A DNA stretch of 64,000 nucleotides from Halomonas icarae (lineage in GTDB: Bacteria > Pseudomonadota > Gammaproteobacteria > Pseudomonadales > Halomonadaceae). Of this stretch, positions 9,301-19,417 are shown piece after piece. How positions within the stretch are numbered: position 1 is the first letter of the stretch; every line of letters begins with the position of its first letter. The translations under genes were made by a program, and so were the position numbers. The notes under the pieces are model-generated. The model was not told the DNA's origin, did no database searches, and saw only the letters and a list, made by a program, of their open reading frames with translations. The DNA lies in NCBI RefSeq assembly GCF_009901955.1, contig NZ_WUTS01000001.1:2225430-2289429 (forward strand), written 5' to 3'.

Positions 9301-10913
9301 TCGTTGACCTCCCCTCGCCCACGGGCACCTCGGTGACCGAAGCCTGGCTTGTCCCCGTGGAGTACTGGGACAACGCCATGCGCAACGACGTACGCAACGA
9401 AGTCGGCGGGTCGGTACCGATCGGTCAGCTAATGAAACTGAATCTGGGCAGCGACGGCGGTGTTACCGCATTTCTCGAGCTCAGGGCCGAAGGCGCCAAC
9501 TTTTCACAGAACTTGAGCCCCGAACCGACGGTGATTGCCACCAACGGGCTCGACCCGAATTCCGATCGGCACTGGGCGGTGAACGGCCTTTACCGGCGTT
9601 CCGTGCATCTTCTCAATGACGGCACCGAATTGCGTGCGATCAACGATACCTGGGACTTCGCGACCGCCCCCGAGTTTCCGGTCAAGAGGTGTGTGGCCGA
9701 GGTCGCCGACATTCGCACGGTGCGCGGGTCTATCCCGGTCTACCGGGTGCGTGTCGAGCGTGAGCAGGCCGAGTACATCGATCTCTACTTCCAGGACCAC
9801 GTGCCGAGCTGGAAGAGTCCGGACATCTGGGTCGATTGGCCGGGGGATAATCCAGACCCAACGGTACCCCGAGTCTATCCCGTGGGAACGCCGACCGATC
9901 AGGGGGAAACCGTGCGCTTTCCCAGCAGTGGTGTCGAGCCGCACTATGTGGTGGCACGCGTCCATAATGCCGGCAACGTTCGTGCCGAAGAGGTCAAGGT
10001 CCGCTGGTTCGTCTGCGATCCTCCAGGGGCGGGCGATGACGGACGCTGGGTCAACCGCGGTACTCAGGTGATATCGGAAGTGGGACCAGGCACCAACGAG
10101 ATCGCCGTGTTCGACTGGCAGGTCGATAACGCCACCAATGTGCATCAGTGCATGAGGATGGAGATTATCGATTGGACCATACCGAGTGAGGTCGATCCGG
10201 CCACCGGCGATACGGTGGCGCTGGCCTCCGACGACGTTAAGCTGCAGAACAACAACGCGCAGCAGAACGTTTTTGACTTCGAGGCACTGACCAGCTCGCC
10301 CTACCTGCCGATCAACTTCCTTATGCAGGTCCACAATGACAGAGTTGGCACCGAAATCGCCGCCCTGGTGCCAAGCGACCTGCCCTATGGTTCGAAGCTG
10401 ACGATTTCGCCGCGCGAGCAGGCGATTCCGTCGGGCCAGGCACGAGTGTTCAACTGCACACTGGAGTTGGATGATGCGGTGGTCCGGCCGGGTTGCAACA
10501 ATGACAGTGGCTTTCTGCTGACAGCATGGCGCCGGGCCGAGGAAGCCGACGAGATCTGGGGCAGCTGCTTCTACCATATCCGCCCGCGTTACCGCACGAA
10601 CCTCGAGTTGCTGCAGGGCTCCTGGTTCCAGGGCAGGGTCGTGGTGCACGGTAAACTGCATGTGTTGACCGATACGGCCATCGATCTCGCCGAGGATCAG
10701 CCGCTGGCTGCCCGGATCAGGATGTTGACCGACGGACCGGAAGGCGGCCCGAACTGGCGGGTCGTAGCGATCCAGTCCGACGGCAGCTTCTTCCTCGACA
10801 CCATCATTCAGGGCGCCAAAACCATGGTGATAGAAGCCTGGTTCGACCGCACCGACCGGCTCGGCTCTTCGGTGTCGAACGAGATCACGCTGAAGCAGGG
10901 CTTTGTCGGATAG
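6330..10913 (+). CDS. Giant multidomain M6-like (immune inhibitor A type) zinc metalloprotease
   Basis: A 1527-residue protein; start at 6330 with GGAGG nine bases ahead. The zinc site is HEIGHAIGLPDLY (His927, Glu928, His931, and Asp937 in the GxPD element) followed by a Met-turn-like DPWAMMAGG at 952-960, the pattern of M6 peptidases. The amino half of that peptidase fold begins near residue 440 (QICIFPVIDGG, then DDYYDETSFGE at 478-488), so about 440 residues separate it from the zinc site; the family usually has far fewer, meaning one or more inserted beta-rich domains. Residues 50-290 and 325-420 look like repeated beta strands (propeller-like), split by a Cys cluster (C293, C295, C297, C299, C322) with an Asp/Pro-rich linker. 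Residues after about 1150 are beta-sandwich-like, including a segment resembling CARDB adhesion domains (VVARVHNAGNVRAEEVKVRW). No signal peptide and no RTX repeats are visible. Single gene, lower G+C than neighbours. Confidence 0.8.
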   Translation: MTKSSGNSNAVHQSGYRAIKKGGKADIAGWCRPGSTHGNGPDDSGPAGDGPVVLFGPDDLFVAEFGRKTLSVFDFDALGDDSEALIQTKLDATIVKAYAPGGATTLLLYAIDGYGKAWSIDFRPVPGCPTATGLSAQPRIKRIAERAEGPINEIVVLRRKLMLHVTAPEKGKVLMEVDRRTGLAKTLGTLELDGELSALDPARHNILMGRHKGELRFILTGEDSQRGGIEIHRLDVDRVTAAAVANGTHLVIARKGGLIKTMDMRAALPAVTARQADPLARICYLLRTLLKRCGCDCKCGSGTGEDDDRPRDPNDPGDDEPCNDRHSAKVGFTVHRFHRAGGHLVALSASATRMAVLDRRLNVQFERRLDRPGAEISEGQGHTQNLLIHLPRTAQVEAWRVADYVAQLKPRLPEDFGTLVPVPAPSVTYWGRRNPRAALNPTLQICIFPVIDGGQTYGDTDMTELVDQVSAKIFATVDDYYDETSFGEMAINFTVFGHDIGGARKPLVLPQSQASYWWDGFRAGGLQAVMPADWADPVMLDGTEAFEMRANPRAGAVKTYDLPFAAMWSSANLGNFPVSLTFDGTETLELAVVTQTGDSHVLTLNFPATTLTVNQGGDIAGFLGDLGDLLTNAIRAAEATITGAPVLIQDVEFRRIRTSSADTAFGRAQGRFRITSAGGAATQKGQISVTGPAMPAAPLAALGLSMASIQGVMDSSGAVSAFFRECLRAAQADAGEGIGGTMAYFNTSVSTDFDAVAQEITVGVNLTADTGGQLATIERLSSSELAGTGWDTASPNPGSESGPNNSNALRHAVDLADDTFTAALDHIRATTAWNRSTVESMFDNFDVMMIAHVGAPHAGIPPADQWACDEPADFGSKRMYARSHYATDQNPPGGEDPVQMGTARIIGQRFNAFNNPQMTNQAGVMAHEIGHAIGLPDLYSANGYRDDVDYVDPWAMMAGGNTNFHHFCGWSKWAMGWIADDPDPSVNRTIFVDLPSPTGTSVTEAWLVPVEYWDNAMRNDVRNEVGGSVPIGQLMKLNLGSDGGVTAFLELRAEGANFSQNLSPEPTVIATNGLDPNSDRHWAVNGLYRRSVHLLNDGTELRAINDTWDFATAPEFPVKRCVAEVADIRTVRGSIPVYRVRVEREQAEYIDLYFQDHVPSWKSPDIWVDWPGDNPDPTVPRVYPVGTPTDQGETVRFPSSGVEPHYVVARVHNAGNVRAEEVKVRWFVCDPPGAGDDGRWVNRGTQVISEVGPGTNEIAVFDWQVDNATNVHQCMRMEIIDWTIPSEVDPATGDTVALASDDVKLQNNNAQQNVFDFEALTSSPYLPINFLMQVHNDRVGTEIAALVPSDLPYGSKLTISPREQAIPSGQARVFNCTLELDDAVVRPGCNNDSGFLLTAWRRAEEADEIWGSCFYHIRPRYRTNLELLQGSWFQGRVVVHGKLHVLTDTAIDLAEDQPLAARIRMLTDGPEGGPNWRVVAIQSDGSFFLDTIIQGAKTMVIEAWFDRTDRLGSSVSNEITLKQGFVG

Positions 10914-10983
10914 CTGTCGGGACCCTACAGATAGTGGCTGACCCCACGGAGTCCGACGGCCAGGGGCGCTGGTGTTGCCTGCC

Positions 10984-12852
<1,869 letters not shown>

Positions 12853-13012
12853 GATAGCTATCCGGTTGCATGGGGTGAGTAGGAGTTAAACCGTTCTACT
12901 CCAGCTGGACGGTAAGCCCACCGTGGGTGCGTCGCAAGGTTCACAAGGGGAGATAAAGCCGCAGCCAAAGGAAAAAAGCCATGGCAAAATCACCACAAAT
13001 TCCAAGTTATTA

Positions 13013-14218
13013 TTAACCTGCTGCCTCCCCTATACACACGTCGGGTGATGTCATCTTCTCGATAGCAATATCATGATGGAAAACAGTTCTGTTACGTCCA
13101 CTATTCTTTGCCGTATAGAGGGCCTTATCGGCTCTTTCGAATAGTGAGGCCCGATCCCTCTTCTCCTGTGAAACTGCCACTCCCATGCTTGAGGTGACGC
13201 TCTGCGCGCCTTCAGGCAGGGGGAATATCGTGGTCGCAATCGCCTCATGCAGTCTCTTCGTAAAGCCTTGTGCGTCCAGCAGACCTGAGTTGGGAAGAAG
13301 AATCGCAAATTCCTCACCCCCTATTCGACCCGCAATGTCATTCGAACGAACAGTGCGGCGTAACAGACTTCCAAATATGGATAAAACATCGTCGCCAACA
13401 GCATGACCGAAGCTATCATTGATCTTCTTGAAATGATCAAGGTCACACACAACCATAGCCATTGAGCCACCGGTGGTGTGGATGAGGAGGTCAGCCCTCT
13501 CTTCGAAGCCCCGCCTATTGAAGATACCTGTGAGCCGGTCAATATCACGTTCACGCCGTAAGTCTTCGATAACATCGGTTATGGCAGCAGCCAGGATCAC
13601 AAAAGCCAACCCAGCGCCTAATACAGATAGAGAAAGCTGCAGTGTCTGCCAGAACAACGATTCAGCAAACAGAGATGTATCAACGGACAGATAGGGCTCC
13701 ACGGTTAACACCGTACGCGGAAAAAACTGGATCGAAAAACCAAGAAGCATCCAGAACAATGCCTTGTCAATAAATCGTCCTCTCACTATTCCCTTGAGTC
13801 GCCATGCCACCACAAGAAGCAGAAAGCCCACCCCGAAATTCTGAACATAAATACGCGCCACCAGGCTGCGATCAATATAAAAAAAGTACCAGATTAAAAC
13901 ACTGGACATCACCAAAACTGAAATGGCGTAGATCACCCCAAACTTCTTTCCAGAGCGTCGCAAAAGTCCTTCGGAGACAGCCAGGACCGCAGAGATATAA
14001 AAGAAGTTCGAAACCAGTGCGTTTACGCCAGCATCGGACGGCCAACCGAATACCTGGATAAACACACCAAGAGCAAATGACACACAACCTCCAGAAAGCA
14101 ACAGAAGGTAGTGCCGCTTGCGCTCCAGCATCCATGCCCACAGGAATGACAACCCAAATACCGATAATGTACCCGGCCCAATAAGCAGCAAGGCCAAACG
14201 GATATTCCCTTCATCCAT
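13013..14218 (-). CDS. Membrane-bound diguanylate cyclase (GGDEF domain)
   Basis: A 401-residue protein with about seven hydrophobic helices in the first 220 residues, a short linker rich in charged residues (RRERDIDRLTGIFNRRGFEERA) and a C-terminal GGDEF domain. The active-site loop reads GGEEF, which is catalytically competent in this family, and an inhibitory RxxD site (RSND) lies five residues before it, so product feedback by cyclic-di-GMP is expected. The membrane part is not one of the named sensor modules I can recognise. The gene has lower G+C content than its neighbours on both sides. It is monocistronic, with a 208-bp A+T-rich space upstream of the RND operon end. Confidence 0.9.
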   Translation of the reverse strand: MDEGNIRLALLLIGPGTLSVFGLSFLWAWMLERKRHYLLLLSGGCVSFALGVFIQVFGWPSDAGVNALVSNFFYISAVLAVSEGLLRRSGKKFGVIYAISVLVMSSVLIWYFFYIDRSLVARIYVQNFGVGFLLLVVAWRLKGIVRGRFIDKALFWMLLGFSIQFFPRTVLTVEPYLSVDTSLFAESLFWQTLQLSLSVLGAGLAFVILAAAITDVIEDLRRERDIDRLTGIFNRRGFEERADLLIHTTGGSMAMVVCDLDHFKKINDSFGHAVGDDVLSIFGSLLRRTVRSNDIAGRIGGEEFAILLPNSGLLDAQGFTKRLHEAIATTIFPLPEGAQSVTSSMGVAVSQEKRDRASLFERADKALYTAKNSGRNRTVFHHDIAIEKMTSPDVCIGEAAG

Positions 14219-14426
14219 AAATACGTTCCCAGCGGCTTCACTCTGCTATTGGATAAACAGGGGTAGCCAAAGATGGTATCAGTTTATCGAATCAAATTCT
14301 TGAGTTTTCCCTATCTGAAAAAATAGGGGTAAGACACCGTCTTGCCCCCCTATCGTGTCATATGTCACATGTGTCAAGTGTCGGGCACCATGCGACCGCC
14401 CACCTTAGCCGAGGTGCCAATCCTGC

Positions 14427-17400
14427 TCAGTGTGCAATGCGATACCCCAGCGCATAGAGCGCGGGCACGAAGAACAGGGTGATCAGGGTGCCGACGGCCA
14501 CGCCACCGATCAGCACATAGGCCAGCGGCCCCCAGAAGCTGTCCAGGGTCAGCGGAATAAAGGCGAGTATCGCCGCCAGCGCGGTCAATACCACCGGGCG
14601 GGCCCGCTGCACGGCCGCTTCCACCACGGCATCGCGCATCGTCATCTCGGATTTAACGTTATCCGCCACCTGCTGGGTCAGGATCAGGGTATTGCGCATC
14701 AGGATCCCCGCCAGGCCGATCAGCCCCAGGGTGGCGACGAAGCCGAAGGGCTGGTTGAACAGCAGCAGTGCGGCCACCGCTCCGATCAGCCCCAGCGGGG
14801 CCGTCGCCATGACGATAAAGGTGCCGGCGAAGGAGCGCATCTGCAGCATGATGAAGATCAGCATCAGCACCACCATCAGCGGCTGCAGGGCCTGAATCGA
14901 GGCCTCCGCCTTGGCCGACTGCTCCACCGAGCCACCGATCTGCAGCCGATAGCCGGCGGGCAGGCGTTCGCGCAGCTCGCCGAGCGCCTGCCAGACCTCC
15001 CGGGTCACGTCGTTGGGCTGGGCATCCTCGATCTCGGCATTGACGGCCAGGAACGGCTGGCGGTCGATACGCCGGATCACCGGCTCCTCGAAGACGGTCT
15101 CCAGCTCGCCCAGCTGGGCCAATGGTATGCGCCGCCCATCGCGGTTGAGGATCTCCAGGCTCTGCAGGTCGACGTTATCGATCATCGCCCCACGTCCCAC
15201 GGCAGGCACCAGGCGAATACCGTCGCGCAGCTCGGTGATGGTCATGCCATCCAGCTGGAACTGCAGCTGACGCGCCACCTCGTCCGGAGTCAGGCCGAGC
15301 AGCTGCAGACGAGAGTGATCGATCGCCAGGTGCAACCGCGGGACCCGCTCGTCCCACTCCAGATGGGGGTCGCGTGTGGCGGCATGGTCAGCCATTGTCT
15401 CACGCACCTGATGGCCGATCTCGCGCAGGCGGTCGGGGTCATCGCCCAGCACACGAATGCTGACCGGCCAGTCGACCGGTGGCCCATAGAGCAGCTTCTG
15501 CACACGGACTCGCGCCTCGGGGAAGTCACCGGCGGCGATATGGTCATTGAGCTTTTCGATCAGCCGCTCCCGCGCCTCGACTCCCTCGGTCACCACGATC
15601 AGCTTGGCAAACGCCGGATTCGGCTGTTCAGGATTGGCGGAGATAAAGAAGCGCGGCGCACCGGCCCCGACGTAGGCGGAGAGTGACTCCACCCCGTTGG
15701 CCTCGCCGATCAGCGCCTCGAGGCGTCGCGTCGTTGCATCGGTGGCGCCGATCGCCGTGCCCTGGGGGTGATAAACGCTGACCAGCACCTCGGGTCGGTC
15801 GGAGCTTGGGAAGAACTGCTTCTCTACCGGCACGGCCAGGCCGGCGGCGGCCGCCACCAGCAGCACCACCGTGAGCGCCACCACGCTCTTGCGATAGCGT
15901 ACACAGCCACTGATGATCCCGCGCAGGCGACGATAGCCCCGTGACTGGTAGGCCTCGTGCTGGCCATGGGCCGCCTTCTGCTCGGGCAACAACTTGACGC
16001 CCAGGTAGGGAGTGAAGACCACCGCCACGATCCACGACAGCAACAACGATACACACAGCACCCAGAAGATATTGCCGGTGTACTCGCCCACGGCCGACTG
16101 GGCAAAGCCGATCGGCACGAAGCCTGCCACCGTCACCAGGGTGCCGAACAGCATCGGTGCCGCGGTAACGTTCCAGGCGTGGGTGGCCGCATCGAGCCGA
16201 TTCCAGCCCGCCTCCATCTTCACGATCATCATCTCCAGGGCAATGATGGCATCGTCGACCAGCAGCCCGAGGGCGATGATCAGAGCGCCTAGGGTGACGC
16301 GGTCCAGATTGATCCCCATCGCCAGCATCGTCACGAAGGTCAGCGCCAGCGTGACCGGAATGGCGACCCCCACCACGATGCCGGCGCGCAACCCGACCGC
16401 CAGCATGGTGACCAGCATCACCACCAGCACGGCGACCAGAAACTTCACCTGGAAGAGATTCACGGCTCCTGCAATGGCATCGGCCTGGTTGGTCATCACC
16501 TCGAGGGACATGCCCAGCGGCAGGCGCTTGCGCTCCTGCTGCCAGAAGGCGTCCAGGCGGTCGCCAAACGCGAGACCATTGACGCCCTGCTCCATCACCA
16601 CCCCCAGCAGAAGACTCTCTTCGCCAAAGGCGCGCACCAGATAGCCGGGTGGATCTTCGTAGCCGCGGGAGATGTCGGCGATATCGCCCAGGCGAATCAG
16701 CCGCTCTCCGATACGGATCGGCACATCGGCCAGCGCCTCGGGGTCCGACAGGTCATTGGTCAGCCGCAGATAGAGGCGTGGCCCCTGGGTATCGATGCGC
16801 CCGGCCGGCAACAGTCGATTGTGCGCCTGAATGGCGGAGAAGACGGCGTCGGGGGAGATGCCCAGGCTCTGCAGCCGAGCCAGGTCGAAGTCGACATGCA
16901 TGCGCTCCTGACGCTCCCCCAGCACTTCGGCCTTGTTGACCCCCTCGACCCGCTGCAGCCGGTCCCGAATCTCCTCGGCCTCGCGCAGCAGCTCACGCAT
17001 CGGCATGCCGGGCGCGGTCAAGGCCGCCAAGGAGAAGTAGACGTCGCCGAAGTCCTCGTTGATCATCGGCCCCATCACGCCGTCGGGGAGTGTGGGAGCG
17101 GCATCCTGCATGCGACGACGCACCTGGTAGAAGCGCTCGGTTATCGCCTCGCCAGGCACGGTATCCTCGAACTCCACCTTGAGATCGGCGCGCCCGGGGC
17201 GGATGGTTGTCTCGATGCGGTAGAGATCGTCGACCTCCTGGATACGCTTCTCCAGCGGATCCACCACGCTCTCCTGGATCTCTTCCGGCGAGGCACCGGG
17301 CCACGCCGTTGAGACCATCATCACTCTTACGGTGAAGTCTGGGTCCTCCGCTCGTCCCAGGGAGGCGAAGGCATAGGCCCCCGCCAGCAGCGCGAGCACC

Positions 17401-17462
17401 AGGAAGAACAGTGTGACGGCCCGCTCACGAACCGCCAGCGCCGAAAGGTTGGGAAAGCTCAC
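14427..17462 (-). CDS. RND efflux transporter, inner-membrane permease
   Basis: A 1011-residue resistance-nodulation-division permease. It has the usual two repeats of a transmembrane helix followed by a large periplasmic loop, with the proton-relay aspartates in GLLVDDAIIALEMM. The N-terminus (NLSALAVRERAVTLFFLVLALLAGAYAFASLGRAEDPDFTVRVMMVSTAWPGASPEEI) is that of the subgroup that pairs with a lipoprotein adaptor. Length is normal. It starts inside the adaptor gene stop (ATGA overlap at 17459-17462), so the two are translated together. No outer-membrane channel gene is in the operon; a TolC encoded elsewhere would be needed. Substrate is unknown, probably small amphiphiles or drugs. Confidence 0.93.
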   Translation of the reverse strand: MSFPNLSALAVRERAVTLFFLVLALLAGAYAFASLGRAEDPDFTVRVMMVSTAWPGASPEEIQESVVDPLEKRIQEVDDLYRIETTIRPGRADLKVEFEDTVPGEAITERFYQVRRRMQDAAPTLPDGVMGPMINEDFGDVYFSLAALTAPGMPMRELLREAEEIRDRLQRVEGVNKAEVLGERQERMHVDFDLARLQSLGISPDAVFSAIQAHNRLLPAGRIDTQGPRLYLRLTNDLSDPEALADVPIRIGERLIRLGDIADISRGYEDPPGYLVRAFGEESLLLGVVMEQGVNGLAFGDRLDAFWQQERKRLPLGMSLEVMTNQADAIAGAVNLFQVKFLVAVLVVMLVTMLAVGLRAGIVVGVAIPVTLALTFVTMLAMGINLDRVTLGALIIALGLLVDDAIIALEMMIVKMEAGWNRLDAATHAWNVTAAPMLFGTLVTVAGFVPIGFAQSAVGEYTGNIFWVLCVSLLLSWIVAVVFTPYLGVKLLPEQKAAHGQHEAYQSRGYRRLRGIISGCVRYRKSVVALTVVLLVAAAAGLAVPVEKQFFPSSDRPEVLVSVYHPQGTAIGATDATTRRLEALIGEANGVESLSAYVGAGAPRFFISANPEQPNPAFAKLIVVTEGVEARERLIEKLNDHIAAGDFPEARVRVQKLLYGPPVDWPVSIRVLGDDPDRLREIGHQVRETMADHAATRDPHLEWDERVPRLHLAIDHSRLQLLGLTPDEVARQLQFQLDGMTITELRDGIRLVPAVGRGAMIDNVDLQSLEILNRDGRRIPLAQLGELETVFEEPVIRRIDRQPFLAVNAEIEDAQPNDVTREVWQALGELRERLPAGYRLQIGGSVEQSAKAEASIQALQPLMVVLMLIFIMLQMRSFAGTFIVMATAPLGLIGAVAALLLFNQPFGFVATLGLIGLAGILMRNTLILTQQVADNVKSEMTMRDAVVEAAVQRARPVVLTALAAILAFIPLTLDSFWGPLAYVLIGGVAVGTLITLFFVPALYALGYRIAH

Positions 17463-18559
17463 GGCGCCTCCTTCTCGTCCAGCGGCCGCACCGCCATGCC
17501 TGCCGTGAGCAGGTGGGTCCCCAGGCTGATCACCGCCTCCCCGGCCTCGAGCCCGTCACCGCTGACCCAGGCGTGATCACGGGTTACCTGTTCCAGCGTC
17601 ACCGGCAGCGGCTGCGCCTCCCCCTCCACGATCTGCCATAACCTCGGGCCCTCCCCGCGCTCATCCAGCGCCGCCACCGGCACCTGGAAACGTGTCTGAG
17701 ATGCGGCTTCCGCCAGGATAAAGCGTGTCTGGACCACATCGCCCAGGCTACGCCCCTCCAGCGGCGCCTCCAGTCGATAGCGAGCTCGCCAGGTACGGCT
17801 GGCCGGGTCGGCCGCTCCCGCCACCTCACGTCGGATCAACGTAATGTGCTTCTCCCCCACCAACAGTTCGCCCGTCTGGGGCGGCCGCGACCGAGCGGGA
17901 AAGTTGACCTCGACCTCGCGCGGCCCCTCCTGGGCCAGCCTGGCGACCGCCTGACCGACGCCGACCACCTGCCCCGGTTCGCCGCTGACATCGATCAACA
18001 CACCATCGTCCTCGGCACGCAGGCTCGCATGATCCAGGGCGTTACGCGCCTGAGTAACCCTGGCACTCGCCGCCTCTCGACGGGTGGCCGTCTCACGTAC
18101 TCCCAGCTCGGCACGCTCGAAGGCCTGGCGGCTGAGATACCCCTTGTTCAACAGCTGTCGGTCGCGAGACAGATCGGCCTCGGCCACATCCAGCGCCGCC
18201 TCGGCAGCGGCAAGCTCCGCTCGGGCGGCGGCAAGTGACTCCTCAAGATCGCTGGGGTCGAGGGTGAACAGCACCTCGCCCTGCTTGACGCGCTGCCCGG
18301 CATCGACGTGGCGCGTGGCGATCTGACCACTGACCCGAAAGGCCATGGGCGTTTCATAGCGGGCACGCAGCACGCCAGTAAGCGACAGCGTGGGAGCCGA
18401 GCTCGCCGTCAGCGGGGCCGTCTTGACCCAGCGCGGTGAGTCCGCCGCCGATGACTCGGGCCCCTGATCCTGACACCCGGCCAGCAGCGGTAGGGTCAAC
18501 AGCAGCAGGGCCGCCAGCGGCAGGAGCGACTTCGACAGGATTCGAAGGGAAAGCTGCAT
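17459..18559 (-). CDS. RND efflux periplasmic adaptor lipoprotein
   Basis: A 366-residue membrane-fusion protein. The signal peptide ends in the lipobox LLAGC with the lipidated cysteine at residue 29. The mature protein has the half-lipoyl segment (ETPMAFRVSGQIATRHVDAGQRVKQGEVLFTLDPSDLEESLAAARAEL), an alpha-helical hairpin (to about residue 190), the second half-lipoyl strand and a beta-barrel. It bridges the RND permease to an outer-membrane channel. It is the first gene of the operon and overlaps the permease gene by four bases. A perfect palindrome and a promoter-like sequence lie about 100 bases ahead. Confidence 0.92.
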   Translation of the reverse strand: MQLSLRILSKSLLPLAALLLLTLPLLAGCQDQGPESSAADSPRWVKTAPLTASSAPTLSLTGVLRARYETPMAFRVSGQIATRHVDAGQRVKQGEVLFTLDPSDLEESLAAARAELAAAEAALDVAEADLSRDRQLLNKGYLSRQAFERAELGVRETATRREAASARVTQARNALDHASLRAEDDGVLIDVSGEPGQVVGVGQAVARLAQEGPREVEVNFPARSRPPQTGELLVGEKHITLIRREVAGAADPASRTWRARYRLEAPLEGRSLGDVVQTRFILAEAASQTRFQVPVAALDERGEGPRLWQIVEGEAQPLPVTLEQVTRDHAWVSGDGLEAGEAVISLGTHLLTAGMAVRPLDEKEAP

Positions 18560-18660
18560 CGCGCATCCTTGGTCATGGCGGTGACAAGCGAGTCGCCCGA
18601 AAAACCAGGCACGTCTCGCTCCGTGACCGTCGGGAGGCTGTCACGGGTAATGCCACCAAG

Positions 18661-18711
18661 GTTTCAAACATCTATTTGAAACGATCATACCAGATGTTTT
18701 CAGGGGACCAA
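18661..18711 (-). promoter_or_regulatory. Promoter with palindromic operator for the RND efflux operon
   Basis: GTTTCAAA at 18661-18668 and TTTGAAAC at 18675-18682 form a perfect 8-bp inverted repeat with a 6-bp spacer, the size of a TetR-type operator. Directly upstream on the minus strand is TATGAT (18684-18689), preceded by TGG as in extended -10 elements, with TTGGTC (18706-18711) sixteen bases further up as a weak -35. The palindrome thus covers the expected transcription start, where a bound repressor would block initiation. No regulator gene is adjacent. Sites are read by eye. Confidence 0.55.
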
Positions 18712-18823
18712 TCGCTCACCGGCTCGTGCCCCCCTCAACGCATCGCCCCCACGTCAGATAACCGACGCGGGGGCGATATCATTCACTTAACGCGAATGAG
18801 CGATGCAGGCTAAGCCAGCGTCA

Positions 18824-19279
18824 TCACAATGCGACCTCAATGGGATTCACGAGCCGCTCGAAATCCCCATAGGAGAGCTGCATGACGCCCGTGTGGTTGC
18901 CGGCATTGAAAGCGATACGGTCGGCGGCGGTCAGATGCGGGGAAACAAACACCTCCATCCCGAAAAGATGGCCAAAGGGTGGCATCGCCCCCACCTCGCA
19001 ATCCGGGAAGCTGTCCTTGAACTCGTCCTCTTCGGCAAGCTCAACGGACGTGGCGCCGACGGAGCGTGCCATCTGCTGCAGGTCCACCCGGTCGGATGCC
19101 GGCAGAACCGCCTGCGCCAGCCGCCCATCGATCTTCACCATCACGCACTTCGCGAAGTGCCTGCCCGTCACATGGACGGACTCGGCAATCTCCTGCGCGG
19201 TATAGGCCGGAGAGTGCTGGAGAATCGAATACCTGACGTTCTGGTCATCGAGATACTGTTTTACTCGCTCCATGGACAT
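18824..19279 (-). CDS. YbaK/EbsC-type aminoacyl-tRNA deacylase domain protein
   Basis: A 151-residue protein of the YbaK/ProX-editing domain family, which hydrolyses mischarged aminoacyl-tRNAs such as Cys-tRNA(Pro) or Ala-tRNA(Pro) in trans. Visible family features are the N-terminal helix VKQYLDDQNVRYSILQHSPAYTAQEIAESVHV, the KCVMVKIDGRLAQAVLPAS strand pair containing the conserved lysine, and the C-terminal GAMPPFGHLFGMEVFVS element. I place the start at the ATG at 19279, which has GAGCAGGTGG ahead; GTG and ATG alternatives lie within nine bases on either side. Tested specificity is unknown. Single gene between the RND operon promoter and the OsmC-YcaO gene. Confidence 0.85.
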   Translation of the reverse strand: MSMERVKQYLDDQNVRYSILQHSPAYTAQEIAESVHVTGRHFAKCVMVKIDGRLAQAVLPASDRVDLQQMARSVGATSVELAEEDEFKDSFPDCEVGAMPPFGHLFGMEVFVSPHLTAADRIAFNAGNHTGVMQLSYGDFERLVNPIEVAL

Positions 19280-19417
19280 GGCGACCACCTGCTCGTTGTC
19301 TCGTCAAAGCACGACTATCCCTTAAAGGATAGTCAGCAACGGAGCAGACGTCCCCCTATATCCCTTGGCCGCACGCTGTTGTGCGGCGGCGCATCGCTGG
19401 CGGAGACCCGGCGGCGT

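Noticed and set aside
14430..15686. 418-codon open frame antisense to the RND permease
   Set aside because: Shadow of codon bias; the RND frame is unambiguous.
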